From Succinimonas amylolytica DSM 2873 (lineage in GTDB: Bacteria; Pseudomonadota; Gammaproteobacteria; Enterobacterales; Succinivibrionaceae): DNA of 48,452 nt. How positions within the stretch are numbered: the stretch's first letter is position 1; each line of letters opens with the position of its first letter. The position numbers were made by a program, and so were the translations under genes. The notes under the pieces were generated by a model, which saw only the letters and a list, made by a program, of their open reading frames with translations, had not been told where the DNA came from and searched no databases. The DNA is taken from positions 1,850,083 to 1,898,534 of the forward strand of contig NZ_KB899636.1 of the NCBI RefSeq assembly GCF_000378405.1, in the 5' to 3' direction. This document shows positions 1 to 10,770 of this stretch, piece by piece.

Positions 1-126
1 GTCTGCTTCTGAATGGTTGAAGTCTGCTTCTGAATGGTTGAAGTCTGCTTCTGAATGGTTGAGGTCTGCTCTTGAATGGTTGAGGTCTGCTCTTGAATGG
101 TTGAGGTCTGCTCTTGAATGGTTGAT
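1..126. repeat. Six tandem 21-bp repeats
   Basis: Six contiguous copies of a 21-bp unit beginning GTCTGCTTCTGAATGG. Copies 1-3 carry CTTCTG and copies 4-6 carry CTCTTG at the same place. The array may continue past the left edge. The unit length is seven codons, and on the minus strand each copy encodes one heptad, so gain or loss of copies would keep the frame. Confidence 0.97.
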
Positions 127-293
127 GTAAGTTTTTCGATTAACGAATAAAGGTTGTCCAGTTTGGAAGTGTCAGTATCGTGCTGATTAGCAGGAAGATT
201 GTTATTTGTGATCTTCGCTTCCATTGCAAATTCCTTCAGCACATCCCGATTTTTGTGTGCGATATGGTACGGATTCACCAGCACTTTTGTCAA
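1..293 (-). CDS. Partial unknown protein with heptad-repeat coiled coil (C-terminus beyond left edge)
   Basis: An open frame runs leftward from a stop codon at 321-323 to the window edge without interruption. There is no ATG. A TTG at 291-293 preceded by GGGGA is the best start I can see; GTG at 282-284 is another candidate. About 97 residues are visible. The N-terminal part reads LTKVLVNPYHIAHKNRDVLK and is rich in charged residues. The part at 1-126 is six tandem heptads of the type STIQEQT, changing to STIQKQT in the last three, which would form a regular amphipathic coiled coil. I do not recognise the family. The lack of an ATG and the short N-terminus mean it could also be the tail of a decayed longer gene. 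The exact match of the 21-bp DNA repeat to the codon frame supports real coding. Confidence 0.55.
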   Translation of the reverse strand, partial: MTKVLVNPYHIAHKNRDVLKEFAMEAKITNNNLPANQHDTDTSKLDNLYSLIEKLTSTIQEQTSTIQEQTSTIQEQTSTIQKQTSTIQKQTSTIQKQ

Positions 294-323
294 GAATCCC
301 CGAAGCCATAAAAAGAAGGTTTA

Positions 324-1144
324 AGACCTAATACAAAAATTCATCAATCAGTCCTCTTAACTCTCATTTGTCAGGGGTTTTGTTTCAGGTATGACAGTAT
401 TATCTGAAACAAAACTACAGCCTTTCTGCATTTTTATCAGCTTGATTTCTTTGTGCCGGCCGTGCGGTTACAGGACGTTCTGGCTAAATTTTGAGCGTTC
501 TGAAAAGGTTCTCGCGGCACTTTTATATTGTACCACGGCAATAGAAAACGGTTTCATCTTTTTGAAGAAAATTTGCTGTTTGTGGCACATCTTTGTAATT
601 TTTTTTCGGATGGCGCTGGAAGTTTTTATAAAAATGCTGAAATTTTGATAACGCCGCACAGTGAAATGAAAACATAAAAGGGAACCCGTGCATTAAATTC
701 CACGGCGGTCAGAGTTTTTTCCGCGTATTGTTCCGATTAGAGTGTTTAGCAGCTCTTTCTGATTCCGGCGTGCCTGCCCCGGGGGAAAATCCGTCTTTGA
801 AGATCCGGGGGCATGCAGATAAATCTGCCGGCGGCAATAATGGTTCTGTTTATGTCCGGTACCTGCTTTGCAGTTTCCTGAGAAAGCATTTGGGGTTGAA
901 AATGTTTTCAGAATATCCGAGTCTGCAGCATCACCTGCAATCTCACAAAAAAGCTATAAAAATTTCATTACTTTTTGCCGTTTATGTAACATAATAAGCA
1001 GAATTAACGAAGAGATTCTCTGTTTTCCTTGCGGTATGCCGTGCCAGTTTTTCAGCCGGCTCAGAAGCAAGAGCAGAAGTGAGTCCTGAATGAATTTTTT
1101 TTGCAGTCCGGTTTTATTAAGTTGAGATTTGGGAGTTTATAAAA
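324..1144. other. Gene-poor stretch upstream of glk
   Basis: I see no convincing gene here. The short open frames at 391-648, 728-994 and 868-1089 lack ribosome-binding sites and have no recognisable protein character. A possible sigma-70 promoter for glk is TTACTT at 968-973 with CATAAT at 990-995 (16-bp spacer); this is weak. The stretch is AT-rich compared with the genes to the right. Confidence 0.5.
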
Positions 1145-2119
1145 ATGGCAAATTTTGCTCTGGTTGGAGATGTAGGCGGTACCAATGCCCGCCTGGCATT
1201 TTGCAATCTTGAAAACGGTGAGATTAGCAATGTTGAGGTATTTTCCGCTCTGGAAAACTCCAGCCTTGAGGATGTAATCAGGCTGTACTTTGGCAATCAT
1301 GCCGATATCAAGGTCAAGGACGCCTGTATTGCCATTGCCTGTCCCATTACCGGCGATCATGTGGTGATGACCAACAATCCCTGGGAATTCTATATTTCTG
1401 AGATGAAGGCCAATCTGAAGCTGGATCATCTGGAGATCATCAACGATTTCACCGGCCAGTCCATGGCTATTCCGGTGCTGGGCAGCGATGACCTGGTGAA
1501 GATTGGCGGTGAGGAGCCCCTGAAGGACAAGCCGGTGGTGGTATACGGTGCGGGTACCGGTCTTGGCGTGGCACATCTTTTCAATTTTAAGGATACCTGG
1601 GTAAGCGTTCCGGGTGAGGGCGGCCATGTGGATTTTGCACCCAACAGCGAGGAGGAGGATTCTCTCCTGGCTGTGCTTCGCGAGGAGATCGGACATGTTT
1701 CCTTTGAGAGGCTGCTTTCCGGCATGGGCCTGGTGAATATTTACCGGGCTATTGTCATTTCTGACAACAGACAGCCGGAAGCACTGGAACCGAAGGATGT
1801 AACTGAAAGAGCTCTCCGTGACGATCCTGATACCGACTGCCACCGTGCTCTCAGCCTTTTCTGCGTTATGATGGGACGTTTTGGCGGTAACCTCGCTCTT
1901 AACATGGGTGCCTTTGGCGGTGTTTATATTGCCGGCGGCATTGTGCCTCGCTTCCTGGAGTTCTTTAAGAATTCCGGCTTCCGGGTGGCCTTTGAGGACA
2001 AGGGGCGCTTCAAGAAGTACCTTTCTCAGATTCCGGTATATGTCATTACCCAGAAGTATTGCGGACTTATCGGTGCCGGTGCCTACCTGAGACAGGCTCT
2101 GGGGATCAGAATTTCCTGA
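1145..2119 (+). CDS. glk: Glucokinase
   Basis: ATP-dependent glucokinase, making glucose 6-phosphate from free glucose in the cytoplasm. At 324 residues it matches the usual length of the E. coli Glk family (about 321). The phosphate-binding motif [10 protein letters not shown] is at residues 8-17. The catalytic aspartate is D101 in EIINDFTGQ, and GAGTGLGVA and [10 protein letters not shown] follow in the expected order. The ATG is preceded by GGGAG at 1131-1135, nine bases away. It appears to be a single-gene unit: a terminator follows at 2187 and the next gene starts 386 bases on. The belonging to the Glk family rather than the ROK kinases is clear from the sequence. Confidence 0.96.
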   Translation: MANFALVGDVGGTNARLAFCNLENGEISNVEVFSALENSSLEDVIRLYFGNHADIKVKDACIAIACPITGDHVVMTNNPWEFYISEMKANLKLDHLEIINDFTGQSMAIPVLGSDDLVKIGGEEPLKDKPVVVYGAGTGLGVAHLFNFKDTWVSVPGEGGHVDFAPNSEEEDSLLAVLREEIGHVSFERLLSGMGLVNIYRAIVISDNRQPEALEPKDVTERALRDDPDTDCHRALSLFCVMMGRFGGNLALNMGAFGGVYIAGGIVPRFLEFFKNSGFRVAFEDKGRFKKYLSQIPVYVITQKYCGLIGAGAYLRQALGIRIS

Positions 2120-2186
2120 TTCCGGGGCTCGTTTTAGCGGAAGAGAGGCCTCGCAGCAGCTTTTCCGGAGAATGAACTAATCAAAA

Positions 2187-2217
2187 GGGGGGCTGTCTGT
2201 GACAGTTCCTCTTTTTT
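2187..2217 (+). terminator. Rho-independent terminator after glk
   Basis: A stem of CTGTC with GACAG, extended by a G-run pairing with TTCCTC (some G-U pairs), loop TGT, followed by six T. Confidence 0.75.
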
Positions 2218-2505
2218 GTGTGTCCGGTGCTCCGCATTAGCGATTCCTATCCCCCGGGAGTGTTACGGACGCGGCTCTGCTGCTGGCGGAAGGCTTGATG
2301 ACCGGATAAAGCGGTCTCACCGCGTTTTTTTTTCGGTGTCTTTGCTGCGGCCGCCTTCCGGGAATTATTTCCGGCGGGACAGGTGTATTTTGCGGTTTCG
2401 ATATGCTATATTTCAGTCAGATTCCGGGCGGGGAATCGGTGGCCCCGGCTTTCTCCCGGACTAATCCCGAAACTCTGAGACACTGTTTGTTACGTTTTTT
2501 GCTTT
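2218..2505. other. Intergenic region before mscK
   Basis: No gene is supported. A TATATT-like box lies near 2406-2412 but I cannot pair it with a convincing -35. No strong ribosome-binding site precedes the mscK ATG. Confidence 0.4.
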
Positions 2506-5500
2506 ATGTCCAAGATTAAATTTTTCAGATATGCCGCAGTGCTGGCACTAACCATAATTGTCTGTCTGTCTGCTGTTCCTTTAGAATCCTTTGCCGCCGG
2601 CACCAGACCTGCAAAGACGAAAAAAGACCCGGAGCATGCGGCACTCTCTATTGATGCTGCTGATCGTGCCGGAGATGTTCCCGGAAGCAAAAAAGATAAA
2701 AACATTTCGGTTGTCGCCAGTGATGTCGATCCGAATGATCCCTCCAAAATAGGGGTTTCTGTCGGGGAGATCGATAAAATTATCCGGAATCTTCAGGAAA
2801 AGGAGAAAGACGGCAGCATAACTCCGGAGCAGCTTCAGAGTCTCGAGGATTATCAGGAAATCAGAAAATACAATCAGGAGATTCTGAGTGATGTAAAAAC
2901 CATGGAGTGGGTCTATACCTTTATCAACATGGATCCGAAGAACAACCGTTATCTCAGGGAAAACAAAGAGTTCTTTAAGGAGCTTGAAGCCGATAAGAAG
3001 CTCCTTAACAATAAGATTTCCGACGCTGATCTGGCCCTTTTGATTGCCAAGTACACTTCCAAGAAGGAAAGTGCGCAGACTGCCTACAGCAGGGTGAAGA
3101 ACTTTTATGACAATTCCAGCAGCTATATAGAGGTCTCTACTGCAAAAATCGGAGAGCTGGGCAATCAGATCCAGGAAAACACCAATCTGCTCAGAGAGCT
3201 GGATCGCAATGCCTACCCGTCCCGCTATCTCAGACTGAAGGCTCAGAATGCCAGCTGTTCGTCAAAGATCAACGTTACCCAGTTTATTCTTAATAATTAC
3301 GAGATTTCCTATAAAAATCTGGCTATCGGGGTTAACTATCGTCAGGAAATTCTGGCCGCGGCCACTGAGTTTCTGGAAAAGACTAAGTCTTTCCATGCCG
3401 AAATGCGGCGGAAGCAGCTCAGCTCTACCATGGTAGAGGCCAGTGAAGAGGTTTCGGGAGCCAAGGATTATCCGGTGGTAGCACGGCTGGCGGAAATGAA
3501 CCGCCGGATTCAGGAGGATATCGAGCTAGTAAACCGGGAGAATACTGTCTACGAGGCGGATAACGCCACACTCTCCCAGATGATTGCCGAGGCCAAGAGC
3601 TTTGACGAGGATCTTAAGAATCAGATTGCCTACTTCAAGGGAACGGTGAATCTGGCCCGGATTCTGCTGACCCAGACCAATTATTACCGGAAGATAGATT
3701 TTCCGGAGAATTTTACCGACAATCTTTCAGACCGCCGGATGATGATATACAACAACCGCAACGATCTTAACGGACTGGATGCCTTAAGAAAGAAAATCTA
3801 CGCGGAGAATCAGGCGGAATTTATAAAGAATCCCGAAATTGAGAATCTGGTAAAGAAGCATCTGGACATCAGGATGAAGCTTCTTTCGGAGCTTAATGTT
3901 CTTCTCAATACCAATACCCGCAATGCCACCAATCTGCAGATTAATCACGATATCTATGAAAGAATCCGCTCCGGTCTCAACCAGCAGATCAAGAGCGCCC
4001 TGTTCTGGAATCCCTCCAACGTCAGTCTGGGCCGCAAATGGATCCAGAACTTTAAGGAAAAGGTTGAAAACAGGGATTTCATGCTGATGAACTATATTGT
4101 GAACGTCAGACTGATTGCTCCTTCCGTGCCATCCTGCATTAATTTGGGTTTTCTGATTCTCGCTTTTATCGTGTCTTTCTGGGCGGGATGGAAGCTGAAC
4201 ACCCGCAAGGCTGAGATTCTTGCCAATCTGGTAAAACCCAGAAAGGCCGGCTACGGCGATGCGCCACTGGCCGTTCTGGCAGATTTTATGCAAGCGCTTC
4301 TGGTATTTCTTATTACTGCTATCGCTGGCTATGCGCTTCTTTCGGTAACGGAATTCCGGGATGAGGTTACCCAGGAGCTTCTGGGCGGCCATAATTTTTA
4401 TGAAACGCTCTGGGGGCTGGCGCTTTTGATTGCGGGAGCGACATTTTTTCTCAGAATATACCGCAAGGGCGGCCTCAACGAAAGGCTCTTCAATATTTCC
4501 TATGACCGGAGATTCTACTGCGGATACCGGAATATTTTTATCTGCGTATGTGCCATCTGGATTACCGTGCAGTGGCGGATCAATACCCAGAATATATTTA
4601 CCTCCGATGTTACGGGACAGCTGATTCTGTTTCTGATATCAGCCTATCTGTCCTGTGAATTCCTGCGTCTCGTGATCATAAGCCTGAGAAGGAAGGAGGT
4701 GCTTTTCCGGAAGAAGTTTATTATCGCGGTGGCTCTGGTGCTGTGCGTTACCCAGATGGTGATAACCTTTATGGGGTATTACTATTCCGCGGTGCTGCTT
4801 TGCGAAAGGATAATCGTCTCTCTCTTCATTATTATGGGGTACGATCTTTTAAGAAGCCTGGTGAAGAGAACCTTCCGGGTGTATACCATAAAGAATCGTC
4901 TGAGACAGTGGAATGAGGAGCGCCTCAGACGGAGGGCCGGCGGAGATGAGAGTCCGGATGACGATGATGAGGACTCCCTGTTTATGGTGCAGAAGGATGA
5001 AATCAGTGCCTATCAGGTAAGTCAGCAGACCGTAACCATTGTGGATCACATATTCCTGCTCCTCCTGGTGGTTATTCTGCTCAGCTTCTGGGGAGATCTT
5101 TTCACCGTAACAAATTATCTGAAAAACTTCACCGTATACAGTATCGGAGTCGGCGAGGCCATAAAGGCGGTTACGGCCTTTGATATTCTGCTGGTAATAT
5201 ATGCTCTGGGTATCGGCACCATCGTCATAAAGAACCTGCCCGGAGTAATGGAGGTGCTTCTTTTCAATCACTGGGAGCTTCTCAGGAAGTACAATTATTC
5301 CATTACCACTATTATCACCTATCTGCTGATAGCGGTGGATGCTTCCTTTGTCTGTACCACACTGGGACTTAGCTGGGATAAGGTGCAGTGGCTGGTGGCG
5401 GCTCTTTCGGTAGGTCTGGGCTTCGGTCTTCAGGAGATTTTTGCCAATTTTGTTTCCGGTCTTATTCTGCTGTTTGAAAGACCGGTACGCATCGGGGATA

Positions 5501-6000
5501 TCATTACTATCAATGATCATAGCGGTACTGTCAGCAGGATTCGTATCCGCGCTACCACCATTATGGATTTTGATCACAAGGAATATGTAGTGCCAAACCG
5601 CGCGCTCATAACGAGCGCTCTCACCAACTGGACCCTGATGGACACTGTTACCAGGGTGGCAGTCAAAGTGGGAGTGGGATACGATTCCGACATGGATCAG
5701 GTGCGGAGTCTTCTCATGGACATTGCCCGGAGAAATCCCTATGTCATGCGGGATCCGGAGCCGAAAATGTATTTCATGAGCTTCGGGGACAGCAATCTGA
5801 ACGTGGAATTCTATGTCTTCACCAGAAAAACCGGGGACCGCTACCCGTGCATCGATACCATGAACAGCGATATTCTGAAAACCTTCAGAGAGCACAATAT
5901 CGAAATCGCCTTTAATCAGGTCGACGTTTATGTCAAGAATGTAAAGGATGGCCAGGAGATCCGGATTGACAGTCTGGAGTCTGCAAAAGGCAGAACCTGA
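2506..6000 (+). CDS. mscK: Large mechanosensitive channel, MscK/KefA type
   Basis: An inner-membrane channel that opens under membrane tension to release solutes after osmotic downshock. The 1164 residues are close to E. coli MscK (about 1120) and YjeP/MscM (about 1107). A signal peptide spans about residues 1-31 (cleavage near SFAA). A long periplasmic region with helical, charged, coiled-coil character runs to about residue 535, and many membrane segments follow. The MscS core is at the C-terminus: pore helix around residues 960-990 with GLGFGLQEIFANFVSG and then FERPVRIGD, next the beta domain with the VPNRALI motif, and last the alpha/beta domain ending near FNQVDVYVKN. The C-terminal part resembles MscK more than MscM, but from memory only. 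There is an acidic linker near residues 815-825. It stands alone, with gaps on both sides. Confidence 0.85.
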   Translation: MSKIKFFRYAAVLALTIIVCLSAVPLESFAAGTRPAKTKKDPEHAALSIDAADRAGDVPGSKKDKNISVVASDVDPNDPSKIGVSVGEIDKIIRNLQEKEKDGSITPEQLQSLEDYQEIRKYNQEILSDVKTMEWVYTFINMDPKNNRYLRENKEFFKELEADKKLLNNKISDADLALLIAKYTSKKESAQTAYSRVKNFYDNSSSYIEVSTAKIGELGNQIQENTNLLRELDRNAYPSRYLRLKAQNASCSSKINVTQFILNNYEISYKNLAIGVNYRQEILAAATEFLEKTKSFHAEMRRKQLSSTMVEASEEVSGAKDYPVVARLAEMNRRIQEDIELVNRENTVYEADNATLSQMIAEAKSFDEDLKNQIAYFKGTVNLARILLTQTNYYRKIDFPENFTDNLSDRRMMIYNNRNDLNGLDALRKKIYAENQAEFIKNPEIENLVKKHLDIRMKLLSELNVLLNTNTRNATNLQINHDIYERIRSGLNQQIKSALFWNPSNVSLGRKWIQNFKEKVENRDFMLMNYIVNVRLIAPSVPSCINLGFLILAFIVSFWAGWKLNTRKAEILANLVKPRKAGYGDAPLAVLADFMQALLVFLITAIAGYALLSVTEFRDEVTQELLGGHNFYETLWGLALLIAGATFFLRIYRKGGLNERLFNISYDRRFYCGYRNIFICVCAIWITVQWRINTQNIFTSDVTGQLILFLISAYLSCEFLRLVIISLRRKEVLFRKKFIIAVALVLCVTQMVITFMGYYYSAVLLCERIIVSLFIIMGYDLLRSLVKRTFRVYTIKNRLRQWNEERLRRRAGGDESPDDDDEDSLFMVQKDEISAYQVSQQTVTIVDHIFLLLLVVILLSFWGDLFTVTNYLKNFTVYSIGVGEAIKAVTAFDILLVIYALGIGTIVIKNLPGVMEVLLFNHWELLRKYNYSITTIITYLLIAVDASFVCTTLGLSWDKVQWLVAALSVGLGFGLQEIFANFVSGLILLFERPVRIGDIITINDHSGTVSRIRIRATTIMDFDHKEYVVPNRALITSALTNWTLMDTVTRVAVKVGVGYDSDMDQVRSLLMDIARRNPYVMRDPEPKMYFMSFGDSNLNVEFYVFTRKTGDRYPCIDTMNSDILKTFREHNIEIAFNQVDVYVKNVKDGQEIRIDSLESAKGRT

Positions 6001-6345
6001 GTTTCGGAAGGTGCTGTTATTACCGGGCGGACGGCGGTGGTCCGGACAGCAGGGGAAGCGAGGTCCGGATCTGGTTCCGGTTCATTTTCCCGCAGTCTCC
6101 GTCCCGATTTTTTGTGCCTGCCGGAGGATGGAACAGCTGATTTTCGGAAAGCGGAATTCTGTTTTTGGAAGAAAAGCTAAAAAATCAATTAAAAGCTGTC
6201 GGCAGGATCTCATTTTGTGATATTTCTTGATAATTTTTGCCGATAGTATAAAATGCTCAAAATTTAACTTTGATTTTGCGTGTGTTTTTTCATGCAAAAT
6301 CATGCCTTGCAGTTTTCCGTAAAAATAGTAATTCTGGAGGTCATC
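6001..6345. other. carAB upstream region
   Basis: No gene is supported. A -10-like TATAAA lies at 6246-6251 and TTGATA lies 14 bases before it, which is short for a sigma-70 spacer. I looked for ArgR or pyrimidine-responsive leader features and saw no clear one. Confidence 0.4.
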
Positions 6346-7491
6346 TTGACTCATTCTGCATTACTGGTGTTAGAAGATGGCACAGTATTCAGAGGTGTTT
6401 CATTTGGCGCTAAGGGCTGTGCTGTCGGTGAGGTTGTTTTTAATACCGCTATGACCGGTTATCAGGAAATCCTCACTGATCCATCCTATTCCAAGCAAAT
6501 CGTAACACTTACATATCCTCATATTGGCAATTATGGCTGTAATTCCGAAGATGAAGAATCGCCTGATATTCAGGTTCAGGGGCTGGTAATCAGAGATTTG
6601 CCGCTTCTGGCTTCTAATTTCCGCAGCCAGACTCCTCTTTCCGACTATCTCACCAATCACGGCGTTGTCGGTATCTGCGACATTGATACCCGCAAGCTTA
6701 CCCGTATCCTGCGGGAAAAGGGTGCCCAGAACGGCTGCATTATGGCCGGAGAGAATCTTGACGAGGAAGAGGCTCTCAGAAGGGCACGGGAGTTCCCCGG
6801 CCTCAAGGGCATGGACCTGGCCAAAGAGGTTACCTGCAAGGAAAAGTACGAGTGGACTGAAGGCTCCTGGAGTCTCGGTTCCGGATACAAAAAGCAGAAT
6901 CCCGAGGATCTTCCCTACCATGTAGTGGCCTATGATTTTGGGGTGAAGCGCAATATTCTCCGCATGATTGCCGATCGCGGCTGCCGTATTACCGTGGTTC
7001 CGGCCACTACTCCCGCGTCAGAGGTTCTGGCTATGAATCCTGACGGGGTGTTTCTCTCCAACGGCCCCGGGGATCCGGAGCCCTGCACCTACGCTCAGGA
7101 GGCCATCAGAGAAATTCTGGATCGCGGTGTTCCGGTATTCGGGATCTGTCTCGGGCACCAGCTCCTTGGACTGGCTTCCGGTGCCAAAACCATTAAGACC
7201 AAGTTCGGGCAGCACGGTGCCAATCAGCCGGTGCAGAATGTGTTTGACAAAACCGTAGCCATCACGTCCCAGAACCATGGCTTTGCCGTGGACATGGACA
7301 CCCTGCCGGACTGCCTCGAGGTAACCCATATCGCGCTGTTTGACGGCACTCTGCAGGGAATGCGCCGCAAGGACAAGCCGGCCTTCAGCTTCCAGGGACA
7401 TCCGGAAGCCAGCCCGGGGCCTCATGATGTCGCCGGTCTTTTTGATCACTTTGTCGAGCTTATCAAACAATATCGTGAGGGGCAGAATTAA
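6346..7491 (+). CDS. carA: Carbamoyl-phosphate synthase small (glutaminase) subunit
   Basis: Hydrolyses glutamine and passes ammonia to CarB, giving carbamoyl phosphate for pyrimidine and arginine synthesis. I place the start at TTG 6346: GGAGG sits at 6336-6340, five bases upstream, and the resulting [12 protein letters not shown] aligns with E. coli Car[13 protein letters not shown]. This gives 381 residues against 382 in E. coli. The longer frame from ATG 6280 would add 22 residues absent from the family. The N-terminal CPSase domain is followed by a class I glutamine amidotransferase domain with nucleophile C268 in FGICLGHQL and H352/E354 in QGHPEAS. The stop codon directly abuts the carB start, so the two are co-transcribed and probably translationally coupled. 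Confidence 0.96.
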   Translation: MTHSALLVLEDGTVFRGVSFGAKGCAVGEVVFNTAMTGYQEILTDPSYSKQIVTLTYPHIGNYGCNSEDEESPDIQVQGLVIRDLPLLASNFRSQTPLSDYLTNHGVVGICDIDTRKLTRILREKGAQNGCIMAGENLDEEEALRRAREFPGLKGMDLAKEVTCKEKYEWTEGSWSLGSGYKKQNPEDLPYHVVAYDFGVKRNILRMIADRGCRITVVPATTPASEVLAMNPDGVFLSNGPGDPEPCTYAQEAIREILDRGVPVFGICLGHQLLGLASGAKTIKTKFGQHGANQPVQNVFDKTVAITSQNHGFAVDMDTLPDCLEVTHIALFDGTLQGMRRKDKPAFSFQGHPEASPGPHDVAGLFDHFVELIKQYREGQN

Positions 7492-10400
7492 ATGACCAAG
7501 CGTACAGATCTCAAGAGTATTCTTATTCTGGGGGCCGGTCCTATCGTAATCGGTCAGGCCTGCGAATTTGACTATTCGGGAGCCCAGGCGTGCAAGGCTC
7601 TTCGCGAGGAAGGCTACCGTGTTATTCTGGTAAACTCCAACCCCGCCACCATAATGACAGATCCGGAGATGGCCGACGCTACCTATATCGAGCCTATAAA
7701 CTGGCAGGTAGTGGAGCGTATCATCGATAAGGAACGTCCCGATGCCATTCTGCCCACCATGGGCGGCCAGACGGCTCTTAACTGCGCCCTGGATCTGGCA
7801 ACCCACGGAGTGCTGGAGAAGTACCACGTGGAGATGATCGGCGCCACCGCCGATGCCATCGACAAGGCCGAAAACAGAGACCGTTTCGACGAGGCTATGA
7901 AAAAGATTGGCCTGAGCTGCCCGAAGGCCGGTATTGCCCACAGCATGGAAGAGGCCTGGAAGGTGCAGAGCGTGGTAGGTTTCCCCTGCATTATCCGTCC
8001 CTCCTTCACCATGGGCGGCTCCGGCGGCGGTATTGCCTACAATCCTGAGGAATTCGAGGAGATCTGCAACCGCGGTTTGGATCTGTCTCCAACTCACGAG
8101 CTGCTCATTGACGAATCCCTGATCGGGTGGAAGGAATATGAGATGGAGGTGGTCCGGGACAAGAATGATAACTGCATTATCGTCTGCTCCATCGAAAACT
8201 TTGACCCCATGGGTATTCACACCGGCGATTCCATTACTGTGGCTCCGGCACAGACCCTTACCGACAAGGAGTACCAGATAATGCGCGATGCCGCTATGGC
8301 GGTGCTGCGCGAGATCGGAGTGGAGACCGGCGGATCCAACGTGCAGTTCGGTATTGATCCCCGGACCGGCCGCATGGTTATTATCGAGATGAACCCCCGG
8401 GTTTCCCGCTCCTCAGCTCTGGCTTCCAAGGCTACCGGTTTCCCGATTGCCAAGATTGCCGCCAAGCTGGCCGTGGGCTACACCCTGGACGAGCTTCGCA
8501 ATGACATTACCGGCGACCGTACCCCGGCCTCCTTCGAACCGACCCTGGACTATGTGGTTACCAAGATCCCCCGGTTTAATTTTGAGAAGTTCCCGCAGGC
8601 CAATGATCGTCTCACTACCCAGATGAAGTCCGTCGGTGAGGTTATGGCCATCGGCCGCAACTTCCAGGAATCTCTGCAGAAGGCTCTCCGCGGTCTTGAA
8701 ATCGGGAAGAGCGGTCTGGATCCGGAAATTGATCTTAAGGCCCCGGATGCCAAGGCCCGTATTGAACACGAGCTTCAGGATGCCGGAGCTGCCCGCATCT
8801 GGTATCTGGCCGATGCCTTCCGTGCCGGTATGAGTCTTGATGATGTTCACGAACTCACCGATATCGATCCCTGGTTCCTGGTACAGGTGGAGGAGCTGGT
8901 AAAAATCGAACACCAGATTTCCGAAACCGGCTTCTCCGGTCTTGACGAGGAGTTCATGCGCTTTATCAAGAAGAAGGGCTTCTCTGACATCCGCATCAGC
9001 CGGCTGGTAGGTGTTTCCGAGCGTGAGGTTCGCAAGCTGCGCAACCGCCTGGGCGTGCTTCCGGTATACAAGAGGGTTGATACCTGCGCCGCCGAGTTCG
9101 CCACCACCACTGCTTATATGTATTCCTCATATGACGAGGAATCCGAGGTTGCGGAAACCACCAAGAAGAAGATCATGATTCTTGGCGGCGGCCCGAACCG
9201 TATAGGTCAGGGTATTGAGTTTGACTATTGCTGTGTTCATGCCGCCATGGCGCTTCGCGAGGACGGCTATGAGACTATTATGGTCAACTGCAACCCGGAA
9301 ACCGTATCCACCGACTACGATACCTCTGACAGACTGTATTTCGAGCCGGTAACCCTGGAGGATGTGCTGGAAATCGTCCGCGTGGAGAATCCTGAGGGCG
9401 TTATTGTTCAGTTCGGCGGTCAGACCCCGCTGAAGCTGGCACTGCCGCTGGAAAAGGCTGGCGTTCCTATCATCGGCACCAGTCCTGATTCCATTGACCG
9501 GGCCGAGGATCGTGAAAGATTCCAGCAGGCCGTTAACCGTCTCCATCTCCTGCAGCCTAAGAATGCCACCACCTTCTCCCTGGAGGAAGCGGTGCGCGAG
9601 GCCCAGGAAATCACCTATCCTCTGGTGGTGCGTCCTTCCTACGTGCTGGGTGGCCGGGCCATGGAGGTTGTTTATGATGAAATCGATCTCCGCCGCTACT
9701 TCAAGGAGGCCGTAAAGGTTTCCAACGAGTCTCCGGTGCTTCTGGACAAGTTCCTGGACAATGCCACCGAGGTAGATGTGGATGCGGTCTGCGACGGCAG
9801 GCACTGTGTTATCGGCGGCATTATGGAGCATATCGAGCAGTGCGGCATTCACTCCGGTGACTCCAGCTGTTCCCTCCCGCCGTATCACCTGTCGGAAAAA
9901 CTGCAGAATGAAATCAGAAGACAGACTGAAAAGCTGGCCTTTGAGCTCAATGTATGCGGTTTAATGAACATTCAGTTCGCAGTTAAGGATGAGCAGGTTT
10001 ATCTCATCGAGGTAAACCCCCGTGCTGCCCGTACCGTTCCCTTTGTGTCCAAGGCCACTGGTGTTCCTCTGGCCAAGGTGGCTGCCAGGATTATGACCGG
10101 CAAGTCTCTTGAAGAGCAGGGACTGACGGCCCAGGTTATCCCGCCGTACTATTCCGTGAAGGAAGTGGTGCTGCCGTTTAACAAGTTCCCGGGAGTGGAT
10201 CCGCTCCTCGGACCGGAAATGCGTTCCACCGGTGAGGTTATGGGCGTGGGCAAGACCTTCCCTGAAGCTTTTGCCAAGGCTGAGATGGGCGCTAACAGCA
10301 GAATCGTCAAGGGCGGCAGGGTTCTTCTCTCCGTACGTGATTCCGACAAGTATCTCCTGCCGGATCTGGGAAGAAGGCTCATTAATGAAGGCTTTGAGCT

Positions 10401-10719
10401 TGATGCCACCCACGGTACTGCTCAGGTGCTGACTGCAGCCGGAGTGCCGTGCCGTCCTGTGAAGAAGGTATACCAGGGCCGTCCGAACATTCTGGACTAC
10501 ATGAAGAGCGGTGTTTATAACTATATTATCAACACCACCGAGGGACGTCAGGCTATCGAGGATTCCAAGACTCTGCGCCGCGGCGCTCTGCAGTTCAAGG
10601 TGGCCTACACCACTACCATCAAGGCTGCTCTGGCCTGTGCCGACGCCGTCGACAACAATGTTGACGAGACCCGTGAGGTGCATAGCATTCAGGAGCTGCA
10701 CGCTCTTGTTAAAAGATAA
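7492..10719 (+). CDS. carB: Carbamoyl-phosphate synthase large subunit
   Basis: Uses two ATP, bicarbonate and ammonia from CarA to make carbamoyl phosphate. The 1075 residues match E. coli CarB (1073). Two homologous ATP-grasp halves are visible: the first begins [20 protein letters not shown], and the second begins [19 protein letters not shown] at about residue 560. ATP-grasp glycine-rich loops ([11 protein letters not shown] in the first half, [12 protein letters not shown] in the second) are both present. The C-terminal MGS-like allosteric domain, about residues 935-1075, contains [19 protein letters not shown] and INTTEG. The ATG follows the carA TAA without a gap, with GAGGGG just upstream. 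A strong terminator follows at 10740. Confidence 0.98.
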   Translation: MTKRTDLKSILILGAGPIVIGQACEFDYSGAQACKALREEGYRVILVNSNPATIMTDPEMADATYIEPINWQVVERIIDKERPDAILPTMGGQTALNCALDLATHGVLEKYHVEMIGATADAIDKAENRDRFDEAMKKIGLSCPKAGIAHSMEEAWKVQSVVGFPCIIRPSFTMGGSGGGIAYNPEEFEEICNRGLDLSPTHELLIDESLIGWKEYEMEVVRDKNDNCIIVCSIENFDPMGIHTGDSITVAPAQTLTDKEYQIMRDAAMAVLREIGVETGGSNVQFGIDPRTGRMVIIEMNPRVSRSSALASKATGFPIAKIAAKLAVGYTLDELRNDITGDRTPASFEPTLDYVVTKIPRFNFEKFPQANDRLTTQMKSVGEVMAIGRNFQESLQKALRGLEIGKSGLDPEIDLKAPDAKARIEHELQDAGAARIWYLADAFRAGMSLDDVHELTDIDPWFLVQVEELVKIEHQISETGFSGLDEEFMRFIKKKGFSDIRISRLVGVSEREVRKLRNRLGVLPVYKRVDTCAAEFATTTAYMYSSYDEESEVAETTKKKIMILGGGPNRIGQGIEFDYCCVHAAMALREDGYETIMVNCNPETVSTDYDTSDRLYFEPVTLEDVLEIVRVENPEGVIVQFGGQTPLKLALPLEKAGVPIIGTSPDSIDRAEDRERFQQAVNRLHLLQPKNATTFSLEEAVREAQEITYPLVVRPSYVLGGRAMEVVYDEIDLRRYFKEAVKVSNESPVLLDKFLDNATEVDVDAVCDGRHCVIGGIMEHIEQCGIHSGDSSCSLPPYHLSEKLQNEIRRQTEKLAFELNVCGLMNIQFAVKDEQVYLIEVNPRAARTVPFVSKATGVPLAKVAARIMTGKSLEEQGLTAQVIPPYYSVKEVVLPFNKFPGVDPLLGPEMRSTGEVMGVGKTFPEAFAKAEMGANSRIVKGGRVLLSVRDSDKYLLPDLGRRLINEGFELDATHGTAQVLTAAGVPCRPVKKVYQGRPNILDYMKSGVYNYIINTTEGRQAIEDSKTLRRGALQFKVAYTTTIKAALACADAVDNNVDETREVHSIQELHALVKR

Positions 10720-10739
10720 GCGCTGATTTCTTTTCATCA

Positions 10740-10770
10740 GGGCCGTTTCCGGAAGGGAACGGCCCTTTTT
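10740..10770 (+). terminator. Strong terminator after carAB
   Basis: An 11-bp stem (GGGCCGTTTCC with GGGAACGGCCC, one G-U pair), GGAA tetraloop, and five T. A clear rho-independent terminator. Confidence 0.95.

Noticed and set aside
1-126. CRISPR array
   Set aside because: The 21-bp units are directly adjacent with no spacers, and they encode heptads in one frame.
391-1089. Short genes in the region before glk
   Set aside because: No ribosome-binding sites, no family likeness, and overlapping frames on both strands.
6280-6345. Longer carA starting at ATG 6280
   Set aside because: The 22 extra residues are absent from the family and the site lacks a good ribosome-binding site, while GGAGG fits TTG 6346.
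6200-6345. ArgR box or pyrimidine attenuator before carA
   Set aside because: I found no convincing ArgR palindrome nor a leader hairpin series.
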